Origin: Seison nebaliae
Taxonomy: Eukaryota; Rotifera; Pararotatoria; Seisonacea; Seisonidae
Direction: 5' to 3'
DNA: 52,693 bases
NCBI GenBank assembly: GCA_023231475.1
Contig: JALJEE010001255.1
Span: 1-52,693 of the forward strand
Shown: positions 1-12,410 of the stretch, piece by piece
Layout: every line of letters starts with the position of its first letter
Numbering within the stretch: the stretch's first letter is position 1
Position numbers and translations under genes: made by a program
Notes under the pieces: model-generated
The model's database searches: none
What the model was told of the DNA's origin: nothing
What the model saw: the letters and a program-made list of their open reading frames with translations, nothing else

Positions 1-354
1 ATGATGCTCGGTTGTCATAGGCCTTTCAATAGAGCATTTATGTTCACGATTTGCGAATTGACTCCTTTGCCATTACTCTTGGTGCAGAGGTATCTGAAAG
101 TAGTTGATTCTGTTCGCAGTTCAACTCTTCCAGTTCCACCGTATACACAATGTGAGAGCTTCTCGTCGCCTCTCCAGTTTTGTGCCACTATTACTCAATT
201 AATTATCCTCTTTCACTTCAGGATGCGCTATTGTTGGCGTCAAACTTCAACATTTCCTCCTATGTTCCTGATTCCCTCAAAAATTACATGGAAACAAGGA
301 GGAGTTTGTTCCTTTACCTCTTTTAAGGATTTGGTCTAATAATAAAAAAAAAAA
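1..354 (+). mobile_element. LINE (non-LTR retrotransposon) 3' end, 5'-truncated
   Basis: The first about 180 bases encode the C-terminal part of a reverse transcriptase-type ORF (MMLGCHRPFNRAFMFTICEL, then PLPLLL..QRYLKVVDSV). It is nearly identical to a second copy at 51507-52031 on the other strand. The copy ends in an A-run at 342-354, which is the mark of a target-primed LINE insertion. Past about base 180 the frame matching the other copy (SLKNYM region) lies in a different register, so this copy is dead. The window edge cuts its 5' side, so its full length is unknown. I cannot assign the clade; no RNase H domain follows the reverse transcriptase in the visible 3' part. Confidence 0.75.
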
Positions 355-860
355 TATATCGATGATGTGTTGAGTAATAATTATTAGTCATCAATAGAAA
401 ACAAATGGACTCATATTACTAGAACTATCGATAGAAAAATTAATTTAGTCAATCAGTTAAAATTATTTCAAATTTCGGATCGGAATTTTTTAACACAAAA
501 AAATTTTTAAAAATATTAAATTATATAAAATTATGAATATAATTAATTTTCTAATATTGCCTATTATATTAGCGAACTGATGTTATGATATATATCTATC
601 TATATATATATCATATATAAATGTTTGAAATGTCATAGAACATAAACCTTGCTAACTGCCTAACGACTATTTCTATTATAATTTTAATTAATGTTGGAAT
701 GTTAAGCAGTTAGAATATTGATCTGGCTTAGATTTAGAAAAGCAGAAACTGTTAAATATTTAAGATATCGAATATAAGTTTAGCCAGGTTACCATAGCAA
801 CGAAGCCATATACATTTTTTATGATCTCATAAGATAGTAGAGAAGTAAGAGAACTGCAGA
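355..860. other. Intergenic, LINE tail to IFT122
   Basis: AT-rich spacer of about 500 bp. It includes a TA-rich tract near 590-620. I see no coding frame. It probably contains the IFT122 promoter, but no motif is clear. Confidence 0.6.
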
Positions 861-3800
861 ATGGTCGAAGTACGAGTACAGTGGATAGAAGATGCGAAGG
901 ATGAGGAAAATAATCGATTACCGTTAGAATTGATTAATTTATCTGGAAATCACTATGCTTAATATATACTAATTTTAGTGTCGTGGATTGTGATATTAAT
1001 CCTGAAAACACTCAACTGATTTGTGCCGCAGGAAAACATGTTTTAGTTTATACGATTATTAATGGAGTGATTGAGAAAACTTTGAAAGGACATTCAGATC
1101 GGATAAATTGTGTTGCTTACTGTAAAGATGGAACGAAGTTCGCTTCAGGTGGTCGAGACAGAACTGTCATCATTTGGAAAAAAGATTTAACTCCTCTCAT
1201 CAAATATTCTCATGCTGATTCTGTACAATGTATGTCTTTCAATCCGATAACTAATGTACTTTGTTCCTGTTCTCCAATCGATTTCAACTTATGGCGAGAA
1301 GGAGACGAAAGTATTCATAAAACAAAAATGAAAGATCGGATAACGGCTGTTGACTGGTCGTCGTGTGGGAAATATTTAGCGTTTGGTTACTTTTCCGGAT
1401 TACTCAGTTTACGAGAAGGTGACGGTGTAGAACGCTTCCGAGTAATTGTCAGTCAATCAGCTGATAAAAGAGAATCAAATCCCATTTGGTGTGTTTCATT
1501 TTGTCCCAAAAGGTTTTTATTCTTTTTCAATATTTTCTAATTTTTCCAATTCACACATAAGAGTTCCATTAGCTGCTTATTTAGGAGAAAATCCGGCGAA
1601 TTATGATCTCCCGTAACTTTTATATCTTTCTTCTCTTCTGTTCTTTCATTTCTTTTTTTTATCGATAATTGACTAACTTTATTTATTACATCTTATTTGT
1701 TTATTTATAATTCCCATCAGAATAACTTCGAAGTGAAAATTTTTAATTTATTTTTTTTTAATTTAATTTTTTTAAAGAACTACATTAATTTTCCCATGAT
1801 TTTTTTCATTCCAATTAAGAAATGAAGATATTCTGTTGGCTGTCGGTGTTTGGGATCGACGATTACTTTTTTATCGTGTTGATGGTAAACAAATAGGAAA
1901 AGATCGAATTTTGGATTATGATCCGTGTTTTGTTCGATGGTTCCCTGACTCAGAATTTCTTCTATGTGGGGGGTCAGGTCGTGTTTGTAATATTCATACA
2001 CGTGAAGGTGTCAAATTGGCGGAAGTGGCGAAGCTATCAGGATGGATTTGGAATTCAAGAGTTATAAAAATTAATGATGAACAATATCATGTAGTTAGTA
2101 ACTGAATTTTATTTGAATGATTTAATAATTTTGATTTCATATAAAGGTTGTTGTAAGTCAAGATGGTTCCATCAGTTTGGTGCATTTATTGATGACAGTT
2201 GTCCACAGTATTTATCGAGATCGTTACGCTTATCGAGAGATGTTGACGGAAGTGATTGTTCAACATTTATTGACAGATGAGAAAGTCAGAATAAAATGTC
2301 GTGATTTGGTGAAGAATGTAGCTGTTTATCAGAATAATTTAGCGATCGTGCTAAGTGCAAAAGTTGTGATTTATCGGTCAGAAGAAAAAAAAGCGGACAA
2401 CATGCAGTATAAATTATTGAATAAGATTCACAAAAAAATTGATTGTGTTGCCGTTTTTATTCTGTCCAGTTATCTGATTTTGTGCAAAGTTCCATTTTTC
2501 TTTAAATTTTCATCACTTATTGTGCATTGAAGGAGAGGAAAATCGAATCGATCGATTTCGATGGAAACAAAATTAATGAATGGACGTTAGATAGTAAAAC
2601 GACGTTTGTAAAAATCATCGGAGGTCCACCTGGAAGTGAAGGAATGTTGGTGGGACAACGAAATGGTCAAGTCACTCAAATATTTGTCGACAATTCGTTA
2701 CCGATGGATGTGGTGAAAATTAACAATTATATTCTTAGTCTCGATTTGAGTATGCAACGTAAGAAATTGGCGATTGTCGATAAAACGAATCGTTTATATG
2801 TGTATAATAAAGTGAAGAAGGAATTGTTGTATGAGGAACCGAAAGCGCGAAGCGTTGTATTTAATCAACGGTTCGAAGATCTGATTGCTTATTCATACGA
2901 GAATAAGATCAATGTGAAAATGTATAATCAAGAGCCTAGAGCGGAATTGTGTCGAGGAAATGTGGTCGGTTATATTGGCAGTTACATATATTGTCTTCAC
3001 AATTTCACCATCACCACAACGGAAATGGCGAATACTGAAGGAATATTTTTGAATTTGAATGATAAGAAATTTAAGTTAATTTTTCTTCAAATATTTTTTT
3101 CCAATTAATATTTTTTTAATATAATATTTGTTAAATTATTTTTCCAATTAATGTATAGTCAAGCATATGATATCGCTTGTATGGGTGCGTCGAAGAATGA
3201 TTGGAAGGAAGTGGGAATGCAAGCATTGAAAGGAAAAAATTATATGGTTGCTACTAAAGCTTTCCATCATACCGGCGACTACAAATTGATGTCATTAATA
3301 TCATCGATCAATGATCGTAAACGACGAGGTGAAACGGTGAACGACGTTTTTTTGGGCGATGCATTCGCTTATCAGAACGAATATGATGAAGCAGCAAAAA
3401 TATATCGACGTGCTAATCGTGACGACTTAGCGATGCAAATGTATTCCGATTTACGAATGTTCGATAAAGCCAAAGATTATATAACTGGTGGAGATCAGGA
3501 GAAACATGCTCTCCTCATGAAACAAGCAGAATGGGCATTAAATAATGAAGAATATTTAGTGGCGGCTGATTTATATGTGGCAGCGAAAGAATGGAATCGT
3601 GCCATCGATATAGCAATCCAACAAAATCGCATCGAACTTATTATGGAAATTGTTTCTAAACTTGACAAAGCTGAGACAACGGCACTTTATAAATGTGCCG
3701 AATATTTGCGATTGAATAATGAGAATATTTATGCTGCTGAAGTTTATATCAAATTGGATGATATCGAACAATTGGTTCTTTTAAGAATTGAAGGAAAACA

Positions 3801-5803
3801 ATGGAATGAAGCATTCGCTATCGCCGAACAAAATCCCGAATATAAATCACTTGTTCTTTTTAATTATGGGAAATTTCTAGCTGAACAAGGAAAGTTTGAA
3901 GAAGCTCAAGACGCTTTCCAAGAAGCCGGACGTCGTATTGAAGCGATTAAAGTTCTGACATCATTGATCGATAACGCAGTGGCGGAATTTAGATTCTCTG
4001 ACGCATCTTACCATTATTGGGTACTCTCCACCGAATATACGGACATTGCCCGAGAAAAATTTTTGAAAGGAAAACGAAAAACTGAAGAATTAGTTTTACA
4101 CGAAACCATGACGCATGGAAATCATGGTGGCGATGCATCTCGAACACGATTCAATCGAATGTTAATGTTTCAACCCGATACCGATTATATGAATATGGAT
4201 GATGGTTTTCTTCGAATTTTTGCTATATCAATCAATTCCATTTTACGTAGAGAATAGTGACCATGAAAAATTTAAAATGAACGATTTATTAAGTGAATTT
4301 CGACGTTGTCAACATTATGCAAATATGTATTATGCATATCAACATATTCATGATTATTTGGTTTATTATTTTTAAATTAATGAAAGAAAATAAGAACATG
4401 AAATTCATTAGGAAGGACATAATCCAGCATTGGATGTTCCAACTTTATTTAATGCAGGACGGTTTATATTCCATTCTCTCCTTCTTCAAGATGATACGCC
4501 CATGGGAATTTCACGATTGTTATTTTAAAATTTATTATATACTTGTGTCATATTTTAATTTAATTAATTCACCAATTTCTAGTAAAGTTCTTTATGTATT
4601 AAGTATTGTTGCTGATACGTTGGAAGTGAATAAATTCGGTAAATTTGTTTGCGATGAAATGAAGAATTGTGTCGTCCCAAGAAATCGTCAGATGGACGTT
4701 TCAAACTATATACTCTCCAATACCACGAAACAATTTAATGACCCCGAAGTTTTGAATTGTTTTTTGAATTAAAATTAACATGTTGGAAATTTGCAGGAAT
4801 TGGAACCATTTTGTTACCGTTGTTCTCAAAATAATCCTCTTTTCAACAAAAATTCTAACCGATGTTCCAATTGTCAACAACCGTTCATTCTCTCAATTGC
4901 GTCATTCAGTTAAATTATTTTTCTTTTTAAAAATTTTAAATTTTCTTTTTAAAAATTTTAAATTTTCCTTATAGAAAATTTACCTGTGGTTGAATTTTAT
5001 TTAGAGAAGAGTCTTGACGATCGAGAAGCAAAAAAACTTGCTACCAAAGTACCAGGATCTGTCTTGTCGGAAACAAAGTTGAAAGTGAAGAAAAATATTA
5101 TCGGTGATGGAAATCAATCGAATGATTCGTTCATAAAAAATATGAAAACAAAAAAAGTTATAAATTCTCTACAACAATTTCGTCAGACGAAAAAATATTG
5201 TTTAGGGCAAAATTGAAGTGAATGAAGAGATTTTACAAGAATCTGAACCAGAGACCATTTTTATAAGTGATTGGAAGAAACCAGGTAAATGGCAATGGTA
5301 CAAATTAATAAAGCCAAGCGAACTAGTTACGATGTGTCCGTCGTGCTATAGAGTTAGTCGTTCTAAATAACAATATTCTCTTTTCATCAATACATTATTA
5401 GTTCTTCGATTCGAGCGAATGGGAAACGTTGTATATTAAAAATGATCGATGTCCCTTCTGCAGAAGAAATGCAAAAAATATCGGAAAGAAAGGAACACTT
5501 TCTAAAGACAAATTTGTTAGACATTTCGCTGCAGAACTCAACCAGAATGACATGGGAATAATAAGTTAAATATTTTATTCATTTAATTCTGTTTTTCAAT
5601 CTATCTTGTCAGATGTCCATCCGACAGTGGAACATATTGATGGAGATCGGGAAACTGTATATGGAGAACCTGAACTATCCCAATCAGTTCCTATGGCACA
5701 GCGAAAGAGTGAAGGAATGAATGGAGTAGGAAAAGTGGATAAAGAAAACGTGCCGGAACCTATAGAAACAGAAAATCCATCTGATGAAATAATTGAACAA
5801 TGA
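861..5803 (+). CDS. IFT122: Intraflagellar transport protein 122 (IFT-A core subunit)
   Basis: IFT122 is a core subunit of IFT-A, the complex that drives retrograde transport and membrane-protein entry in cilia. Exon-by-exon reading follows human IFT122 throughout. The N-terminal WD40 propellers contain [20 protein letters not shown] and [20 protein letters not shown]. The long TPR-like solenoid contains [16 protein letters not shown] and KLDKAE. Two C-terminal zinc ribbons follow: CYRC...CSNC near 4820-4890, and CPSC...CPFC spanning 5335-5462. The ATG at 861 gives [21 protein letters not shown] before intron 1 (923-978). I reconstruct 13 introns, mostly 45-110 nt, 12 of which start GTT. The last exon (5606-5803) adds about 66 acidic residues that I do not remember in human IFT122. 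The gene implies ciliated cells, in an arthropod probably sensory neurons. It stands alone, with tRNA-Lys as the next gene downstream. Confidence 0.95.
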
Positions 5804-7500
5804 ATAATTAATTTTTGTTAAGAACAAAAGAAATTTCCTTTTAAATACGATGTCAATAAAATTAAACTAATTCTAATATGAAAATTTCTTAATAATTTTG
5901 GCAATCCTTATTTATTGACGGATTTTTCCGATAGATCGACAAGTTATTGATCATATTTTTCGTAGTCATTTACAACGAAATTTCCATACAAAAATGAATT
6001 TCTTTGATATTAGCATTGATGTTTACTTCTCCCGAATTAACTGTTTCTCATTATTGCTAATGCTTATTAATTTAAAATACTCTCTACCGGTCAATTTTCT
6101 CAATTGTATTATGAAAGATATATGAGTGCTTGAGAAATTTTCCAACAGTATTTAATTAATTTTACGGTTTGCTTAGTCAAAATTGACGCAATATAGTGCG
6201 GTCGAAGTTGAAGCAGATGAAGATCGGAACGATTTATTGGTACAAATTTTCATCCAAAATTTGCCTTAAACATTTAAGCTATTATTAACCTTTTCTTATT
6301 AACCCTTTACAGCCGAATAGTTTTGTGCATCGAATAAATAACAATTCTTTCCTGCATTAACCGGACAGGTTGTAACGCTATATAAAATTTTTGTAGAGGA
6401 CAGTTTTACTCAGTGTTAGTTTTCAGTGGTTTTTAAATATAAGACATAATATGTCTGTCATTTTATACAGGTGATAGGTTCTCAATCTCAAAAGGTTGAT
6501 CCTACAATCCCTTCCTGTAAGGACATTTTTGTCTTCTCATATATTTTTATAGATTAAATTGAGAAAATTTTTCCTCTAAAATTGTAAATTCTTAAATTCA
6601 CAATCGGTGAGTCGAAATCGAGTACTCCCCATCGACTAACATAGTTAATATCCACCGAGCTTGTGAACAGTACTCTAACACATTAAAATTTTTCTGTGTA
6701 TGCTATTCACCGATTGACAAGGATGTCTTTTTCAGGCAATAAAAGGGTAAAACTACTATAGTTTTAATTTATTTTTAATGTATGTTAAATGTTAATTATA
6801 TTTTCTAAAAGTTAAATTAAATTTATTTCCTTCGTTTTCACAAACTGGGGAGGTTTATTTGAAATGGGTGAAATGTTTTAGAAGCAAACCTCTTAAGTTT
6901 AAAAAGCTTGTTTAAGTAAACTATTAATAAAACCGATTTCTTTATATTGTAGACTAGCGGAATATGTTACATAGTAAAAATCTAAAGATTATTTTCTGGA
7001 TGTTTAAATAACGCTCATAAATTTCATCTTACACTGTATAGCAAATTTTTTTCTTTATCAACATCAGGAATAAAAAAATTTTGTGATTTTATATTGAAAG
7101 AATTAAGACAACTTATCTTCCTCGTGTAAAATACGACTTATTTGTCAAAGATAAATTTCAGTGAATTAGTTAATTCACACATTTATCAAAGATTTTTTCT
7201 ACATTTTCTTTCTTGTGAAACGTTGTAATGAATGGAGTGAAACTTCAACGAATATCATTCATTTAATTGTGTCAATTTTCAATTATATTCTGAAATATTT
7301 GCGAGGTAACTTTAAATTAATAACGTTTGCGGTAACTTATGTTCTTTTTTCCAAATTACTGTGTGAGTATTTGATTTTTCGATATAATGCTAAATATCAA
7401 ATCGGTTGACCGATTGACCGCTAAATATAATCATATACTAAATATGTTACTATATTAATATTATATATTCATAATATATATGGAATAAAATAATTTTCAT
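5804..7500. other. Intergenic spacer, 1.7 kb
   Basis: AT-rich with no supported gene. A short open stretch at about 5932-6060 (+) reads QVIDHIFRSHLQRNFHTK but has no start, no homologue I know and no continuation. A separated inverted match of about 10 bp (caatcggtga/tcaccgattg, near 6601 and 6707) and a small palindrome near 7399 are present. Neither is long enough to call an element. Confidence 0.6.
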
Positions 7501-7573
7501 GCCCGCTTAGCTCAGTCGGTAGAGCGTGGGACTTTTAATCCTAAGGTCCAGGGTTCGAGCCCCTGGGTGGGCG
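7501..7573 (+). tRNA. tRNA-Lys (anticodon UUU)
   Basis: A complete cloverleaf of 73 nt can be drawn. The acceptor GCCCGCT pairs with GGTGGGC (two G-T wobbles) and the discriminator is G. The D arm contains tagctcagtcggtagagc (A box), the anticodon loop is CTTTTAA with anticodon TTT, and the T arm is CAGGG-TTCGAGC-CCCTG (B box). There is no intron. A T-run beginning near 7579 can serve as the RNA polymerase III terminator. Confidence 0.96.
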
Positions 7574-7941
7574 GTATTAATTTTTTGTTTCAAATTTTTA
7601 TTGAAACAAATTTATAATTTTCCTTACAAATAATTAAACACGAATCATAACATTTATAATAGTTTAAATTTAAGCTATTAGAAATTTTCAATTACTTCCA
7701 TGAAATTCGGAAGAAAAAGTATTCATTCTTTAATTTCAGGACTTCTACAGAGAATTAATTTACTAAATTTAGAAATGGTTCTGATAAAATTTGGAACATA
7801 ATTCGTAAAAATAGAACGTTATTACAATTTATAATTCCATTAGCCATTTGTTCAATTGAAAACCTGTCAAGACTATATGAGTTGCATAACTCATATCATT
7901 TCCTTCAAGGACAATTATATGGGGAAATTAAAATCATTATG
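7574..7941. other. Intergenic spacer
   Basis: About 370 bp of AT-rich sequence between the tRNA terminator and the convergent gene ending at 7942. I see no coding or repeat structure. Confidence 0.6.
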
Positions 7942-8840
7942 CTAACTCATTACGTAACTATTCGTTTGATAAGTGATTACAGGATTTGATTTGCCGTAAC
8001 ATGGGATAAATATATCATATTCCGAACAACCAATATATGTCGCAAAAGGATAAAATACACCGAACAATGTTTCTGATATGAAAACTGCTTCAAGTTTTGT
8101 AGACGAGAAAATTCTATGTGCAGTAAGTGGACTGGACTTAATTGCTCCAATGACATTATCTTGGACGGGATCAAATATTTTAATGTCTTCTATCCTGTCC
8201 TTAGAAAACCAATTGAAAGTGTTTGGCGATCCAACATTTTTGAATATAATTTCCATGACAACTTTATTCCCATCATAAATCTGTAATGAAATCTTTAAAC
8301 AAATCAATTAGAATGAAATGATATATTTATTTAAATTCAAACTCTATCATATATGTTACTATTTAAAGAATTGTGGAAATAATGTGACATTGTTTTTGAG
8401 ATTGATGATAAATTCGGAGATGATTTATTTGTATATCCAGTTCCTTTGATGAAATATGAGTACCATTCTTTGTCATTACTTCCAATCATAATCGACACAA
8501 TTTGTTTCCTTTTGATAAGAGCAAATTTTGAAACACAATTTCCTATCATCATATCGGATGGACCTGTAACAACAGTTGAACAAGCAGGAGTTAATGCCTT
8601 TTCATTCTGTTTCATTTTACTTTCAATTGATTTAATTATTAATTTTTCTTCATTGTCACCTTCCGCCACATTAATATCATAAATTACATAATTAACTGGT
8701 TTTTCTATAAACTTCACATTGTTGGCAAAACGTATGATATTAGATTTTGGTTGGCGGCCATCCGTTAATTGAAAGATTAAAATTGTCAGAAAATAAAAGC
8801 AGAAAGGACACATCAGATTTAATTTAAAAAAATATTCCAT
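7942..8840 (-). CDS. Unrecognised secreted protein, two exons
   Basis: Two adjacent minus-strand frames join cleanly. Exon 1 (8840 to about 8349) ends NSLNSNIYDR. A short GTT-type intron ending in ACAG leads to exon 2, beginning IYDGNKVVMEIIFKNVG and ending NSYVMS at 7942. The start is the ATG at 8838-8840 (MEYFFKLNLMCPFCFYF), followed by a strongly hydrophobic stretch ending FQLTDG, which reads as a signal peptide. The mature chain is about 260 residues, with a few cysteines and no second membrane segment. I do not recognise the family, so secretion is the only inference. A lineage-restricted secreted or cuticular protein would fit but is unproven. Confidence 0.6.
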
Positions 8841-9223
8841 AACAAACAGCACATAACTGACTCTTACTAGGTTTAGTTAGAGGTTCAAGATTTCCCTATA
8901 ATCAAATCCTGTAGTTGAAATTGTGAAACTTATTAATATTATTTCTCAATTTACTAGTTAAACATATTTTGAATGTTACCCATACAACTACTAAGAATTA
9001 CTACTTCATTTATGAATTAATTTCTATTACAAAAATTTTATTATAAATTTATTGAGCACCTAAAGTGGTTATATTATTATAAAAAAATTATTAATTTTGA
9101 GAGGTCCCATTCATTAGTAGTGCTGTGAATATGATCCGTGAGTCCAACGTGATAAAGACTCGAGTCCTCCATACATTTTGGAAAAAAAAATCCAAACATG
9201 ATAAGAGTCCTATACATACAAGG

Positions 9224-9264
9224 CTCGAGCCAAAGCATGAGTCTGGCTCATAGCTTGGCTCGAG
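9224..9264. repeat. Imperfect inverted repeat (hairpin)
   Basis: The arms are 9224-9241 (CTCGAGCCAAAGCATGAG) and 9247-9264 (CTCATAGCTTGGCTCGAG) around a 5-nt loop. Variants of the GACTCGAGTCC motif recur just upstream, near 9166. A perfect 12-bp palindrome, GGAATCGATTCC, follows near 9279. It is probably a degraded small repeat. Confidence 0.6.
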
Positions 9265-9814
9265 TCCTCTCATGAATCGGAATCGATTCCTCTCTTTAGC
9301 ATAAATCTGATATAACGTGTCTAAGGTCGTATGTTCGTATTTATATTTATTTCTAAGTTCTGTTTTACAAGTTTAATTTAAAATGTATGAATCATTAGAT
9401 GAATGAAATTATTATTATTTTAGTTCGTAATTATTATCAGATATTCGATTATATGAAATTAATTGTCTAATTGTCATACCAAGAAAACATACACTCTTTT
9501 CAACTAATATTTTCATATTGCTATTAATTAATCTAATATTAATTATATTGCTATTATATTTCTCTTGATTACAGACGATAAATCTTACTGATAGGTCAGA
9601 TCTGGCAAATTCAATTATTGTTCTACATTGTCTCGAATTATTCGAACAAACAATATATTTAAAAAAAACGACCAAAATTCCTCAATTTTTACCCGAAAAA
9701 ATAAGGGTTGAAATAATCAATGATTTTGATACTATTAGATTCACCCCAATAGAAATTAAGGCATTTTTCAAAGGTAACTTTTGTCAAATTTCCTTCAATT
9801 TTTCTATATTTTTA

Positions 9815-9964
9815 GAACTCATTAAGAGAATAAAATCCAGACACATGTAGTTTTTCTCTTTACGACATATAGGAATTTCTTAATGTAGGAATAAAAAGTA
9901 GAAATTTCCTGATATGACAAGATTTTACGACGATGTGTCTGGATTTTATTCCCTTAATGAGTTC
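9815..9964. repeat. 150-bp element with 32-bp terminal inverted repeats (MITE-like)
   Basis: The left arm 9815-9846 (gaactcattaagagaataa...) and right arm 9933-9964 match in inverse orientation at 31 of 32 bases. The 86-bp interior has no ORF. The size and near-perfect ends fit a non-autonomous DNA element or a foldback. I see no obvious target-site duplication, and the right end runs directly into the GAGTTC tandem block, so the true right boundary is uncertain. Confidence 0.75.
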
Positions 9965-10111
9965 CTCTCCGAAATTGAAAAAAATGGGTGAGTTCAGCTC
10001 CGAAATTGAAAAAAATGGGTGAGTTCAGCTCCGAAATTTCAGTGAGTTCCGCGCCGAAAATAGAGAAGAGGGTGAACTGAAACGAGGGTGAGTTCCGCTC
10101 CGTAACCCGAA
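9959..10111. repeat. GAGTTC-headed tandem repeat block
   Basis: Units each start gagttc(c/a)g(c/g)tccg. Two 31-bp copies are almost identical (9959-9989, 9990-10020), followed by shorter, more diverged units of about 23, 30, 16 and 21 bp. The first unit overlaps the right arm of the 9815-9964 inverted repeat, so the two structures share sequence. Confidence 0.75.
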
Positions 10112-10433
10112 TAATTTAATGTTACATTTAGGAACCGCTAGTTACAAAAATAAAGATCTAATAAAAGTCTCATTTCTATAAATATTACTGTTGCGTGTTA
10201 ATTATGAAGGAAAGGGGAAAATATCTATTCTCTCTATAAACCAACGAAATAAACATTTTAGAGTTACATTTTTTCCTTGTCTTTTTTGGGTTACATTTCA
10301 GTTACTATTTGTTAAATTAAACAGTTGATTCAACGGAACAGTAACCTAATTTATAACGTTACAATTTATCAAATTTTATATGCTAGGGAATATAATCATA
10401 ATTTATATTTAGATCATTATTAAATTGAAAATG

Positions 10434-12410
10434 TTACAATTTCATTGAATCGTCGAAGGTTTGAGGCATTTCTTTGTTTAAAGTTTCCGGCAAAAGACCT
10501 ATCATGAGCGCCGCTACAATTGTGCTTATTCCGTAGATTATATTCACCTTCCATAATTGAGGTACCTTGTCCACAATTTGAGGTGAGAGTGCCGATCCGA
10601 TTAATGCGAAGGAACCGCCATATCCGAGAATTTGTCCACGGATTTTTGTGGGAAACAACTCGGAGGCGTGAATATAAATTACGATATATGTGATAGAAAT
10701 AAAAAATTTCTCAAATAGAATCATTACAAATATGGCAATTGAATAATCTCCGTCTGTCGATGAGAATTATAAATTAGATAAAATTCATTTCCAACTTATT
10801 GATCGTCCGTCCTCATACATTAGAATTGCAGTTAAAATGCAGAAAAGTGAAGTAAAAACCAATGACATATAAAATATCACTTTTCTTCCAAATCGATCAA
10901 GAGTGTAGTGGCAGAAGATCGTTGATGGAATTTCAACAGAGGCAGTGATTGCGAAATTGAAATATGGATTAATCTTCGATAATTTATCAGTGTGTAAACT
11001 AATTCCATAATAAACCAAAGCGACGACAGTCCTGAAAATGGACCAAGAAAATTTGTATAAATTTAGAAAATCTTAATAAATTCCCATACCATGTTATCAT
11101 GATGACAGCAATACGAAAAATAATCGTTCGATATCGATTGATATTCGTAAAAATATTTCTAATCGTTCGACGATCAATTATGAAATATGATCTCGTTGTT
11201 TCGATACTGAATGTCGATCCCTTTTTCCCGATAAGTGTCGAACTCTCAATTTTGCAATTCTCACAATGCAAAAGATCAGCAATGTTAATCTAATTGAATT
11301 CAAATGAATACGACTGAAGAAAATGGAAACATTTTTGGAATTTTTTCGGTTGTCGAATAATTGGAAAACTTTCAAAACTTCTTTTTCATCTTTCTTCATC
11401 AATAACCATCGAGGTGATTCCGGTATAAAACTAAGGAGGGAATGAGAGATGAAAATATTGAAAAGATAACAATGATAAGAAGAATAAGAGGAAAATTGGA
11501 ATAAATGCGATTGATAAAATGAATTCCCATTGAGAGTAAGTCAAATAGGAAGTTAAAGCCAAAAATAGTTCTCCAAATATAAATGTATATGCCATTAATA
11601 CTTCGATAAAATTCCGTTTGGTACCGCCAACAATTTCCACACCTAAATTATAAGAGATAAGGAAAAAATTGGAATTAAAATTAATTAACAATATGTCATC
11701 GGTGTCATCCAAAGTCCTTCAAGGAAAATTGACGAGAAAGTTCGACTGATCATATAGAAAAGATATTGACGTGATATGGAAAGACCAGCACAATAAGGTG
11801 CCGAGAACATGAGTATATTGAAGAGGATTAATCCCAATAAATTGAGTTGCAATGCCAATCGTCGTCCAAAATGATCGGACATTGTTCCGGTAATTATAGA
11901 TCCGAAAATTCCTCCAAGAAATAATGCGGTATCTGAATAAGATCTCCAATGAAGACGTTGAGAATCTTGGAAGAAGTTCCATTTCAAAAATAAATTATCT
12001 CGATAATATTTTGTCGAAATTGTCCAATTTGTACAATTAGCATCATCAGTTCCATTGAATTCTGGTATGGAACAAGAACGGTATGGTTCCGCCATGAGAA
12101 ATGTCGACGAGAATGTTTGATAAGCCACAAACAAGAGAATTGGAGATACAAAGAAATAAATTCTTTTCTGATATCCATTAAATTCGGCGTTGAGTATACT
12201 GAAAATTTTGTCAATTCCATTCAAATGATCATTCTCAGAATTGATGCTACTTTTCTTTAATATGATATCTTCCTCTTGAAAATCGTCTCTTCCATCATCC
12301 ATATCATGATGGCCTATGATAATTTCATTAGGACAATAATCATCATGTTCTTTATCGTTCTTATTATTTTCATTGTTATAATAAACTAAAGTCCGTTGGG
12401 AAATCGACAT
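10434..12410 (-). CDS. SLC22-family (organic ion) transporter
   Basis: A 12-TM major-facilitator transporter for organic cations, anions or carnitine at the plasma membrane; the substrate cannot be inferred. The family signature motifs all appear in order: GTMSDHFGRRLALQLN after TM2, PESPRWLLMKKDE in the cytoplasmic loop, DRFGRKVIFYMS, then SELFPTKIRGQILGYGGSFA and GLLPETLNKEMPQT at the end. The large loop between TM1 and TM2 holds N-glycosylation sites (NGT, NCT, NWT) and cysteines. I place the start at the ATG at 12408-12410 (MSISQRTLVYY), because the upstream in-frame codon is TTG. Six exons are joined by five introns of about 40-60 nt, four of them starting GTT and one GTA. It is divergent to the TPC gene across 630 bp. 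Confidence 0.88.

Larger units (their letters stand above)
8841..10433. other. Intergenic, 1.6 kb, repeat-bearing
   Basis: No supported gene. The segment carries the hairpin at 9224-9264, the inverted-repeat element at 9815-9964 and the tandem block at 9959-10111, listed separately. Short open frames at 9091-9273 and 9415-9675 (-) have no homology or codon structure I trust. Confidence 0.6.

Noticed and set aside
5932-6120. Open stretch downstream of IFT122 considered as another gene's exon
   Set aside because: No start, no recognisable protein and no continuation in either direction.
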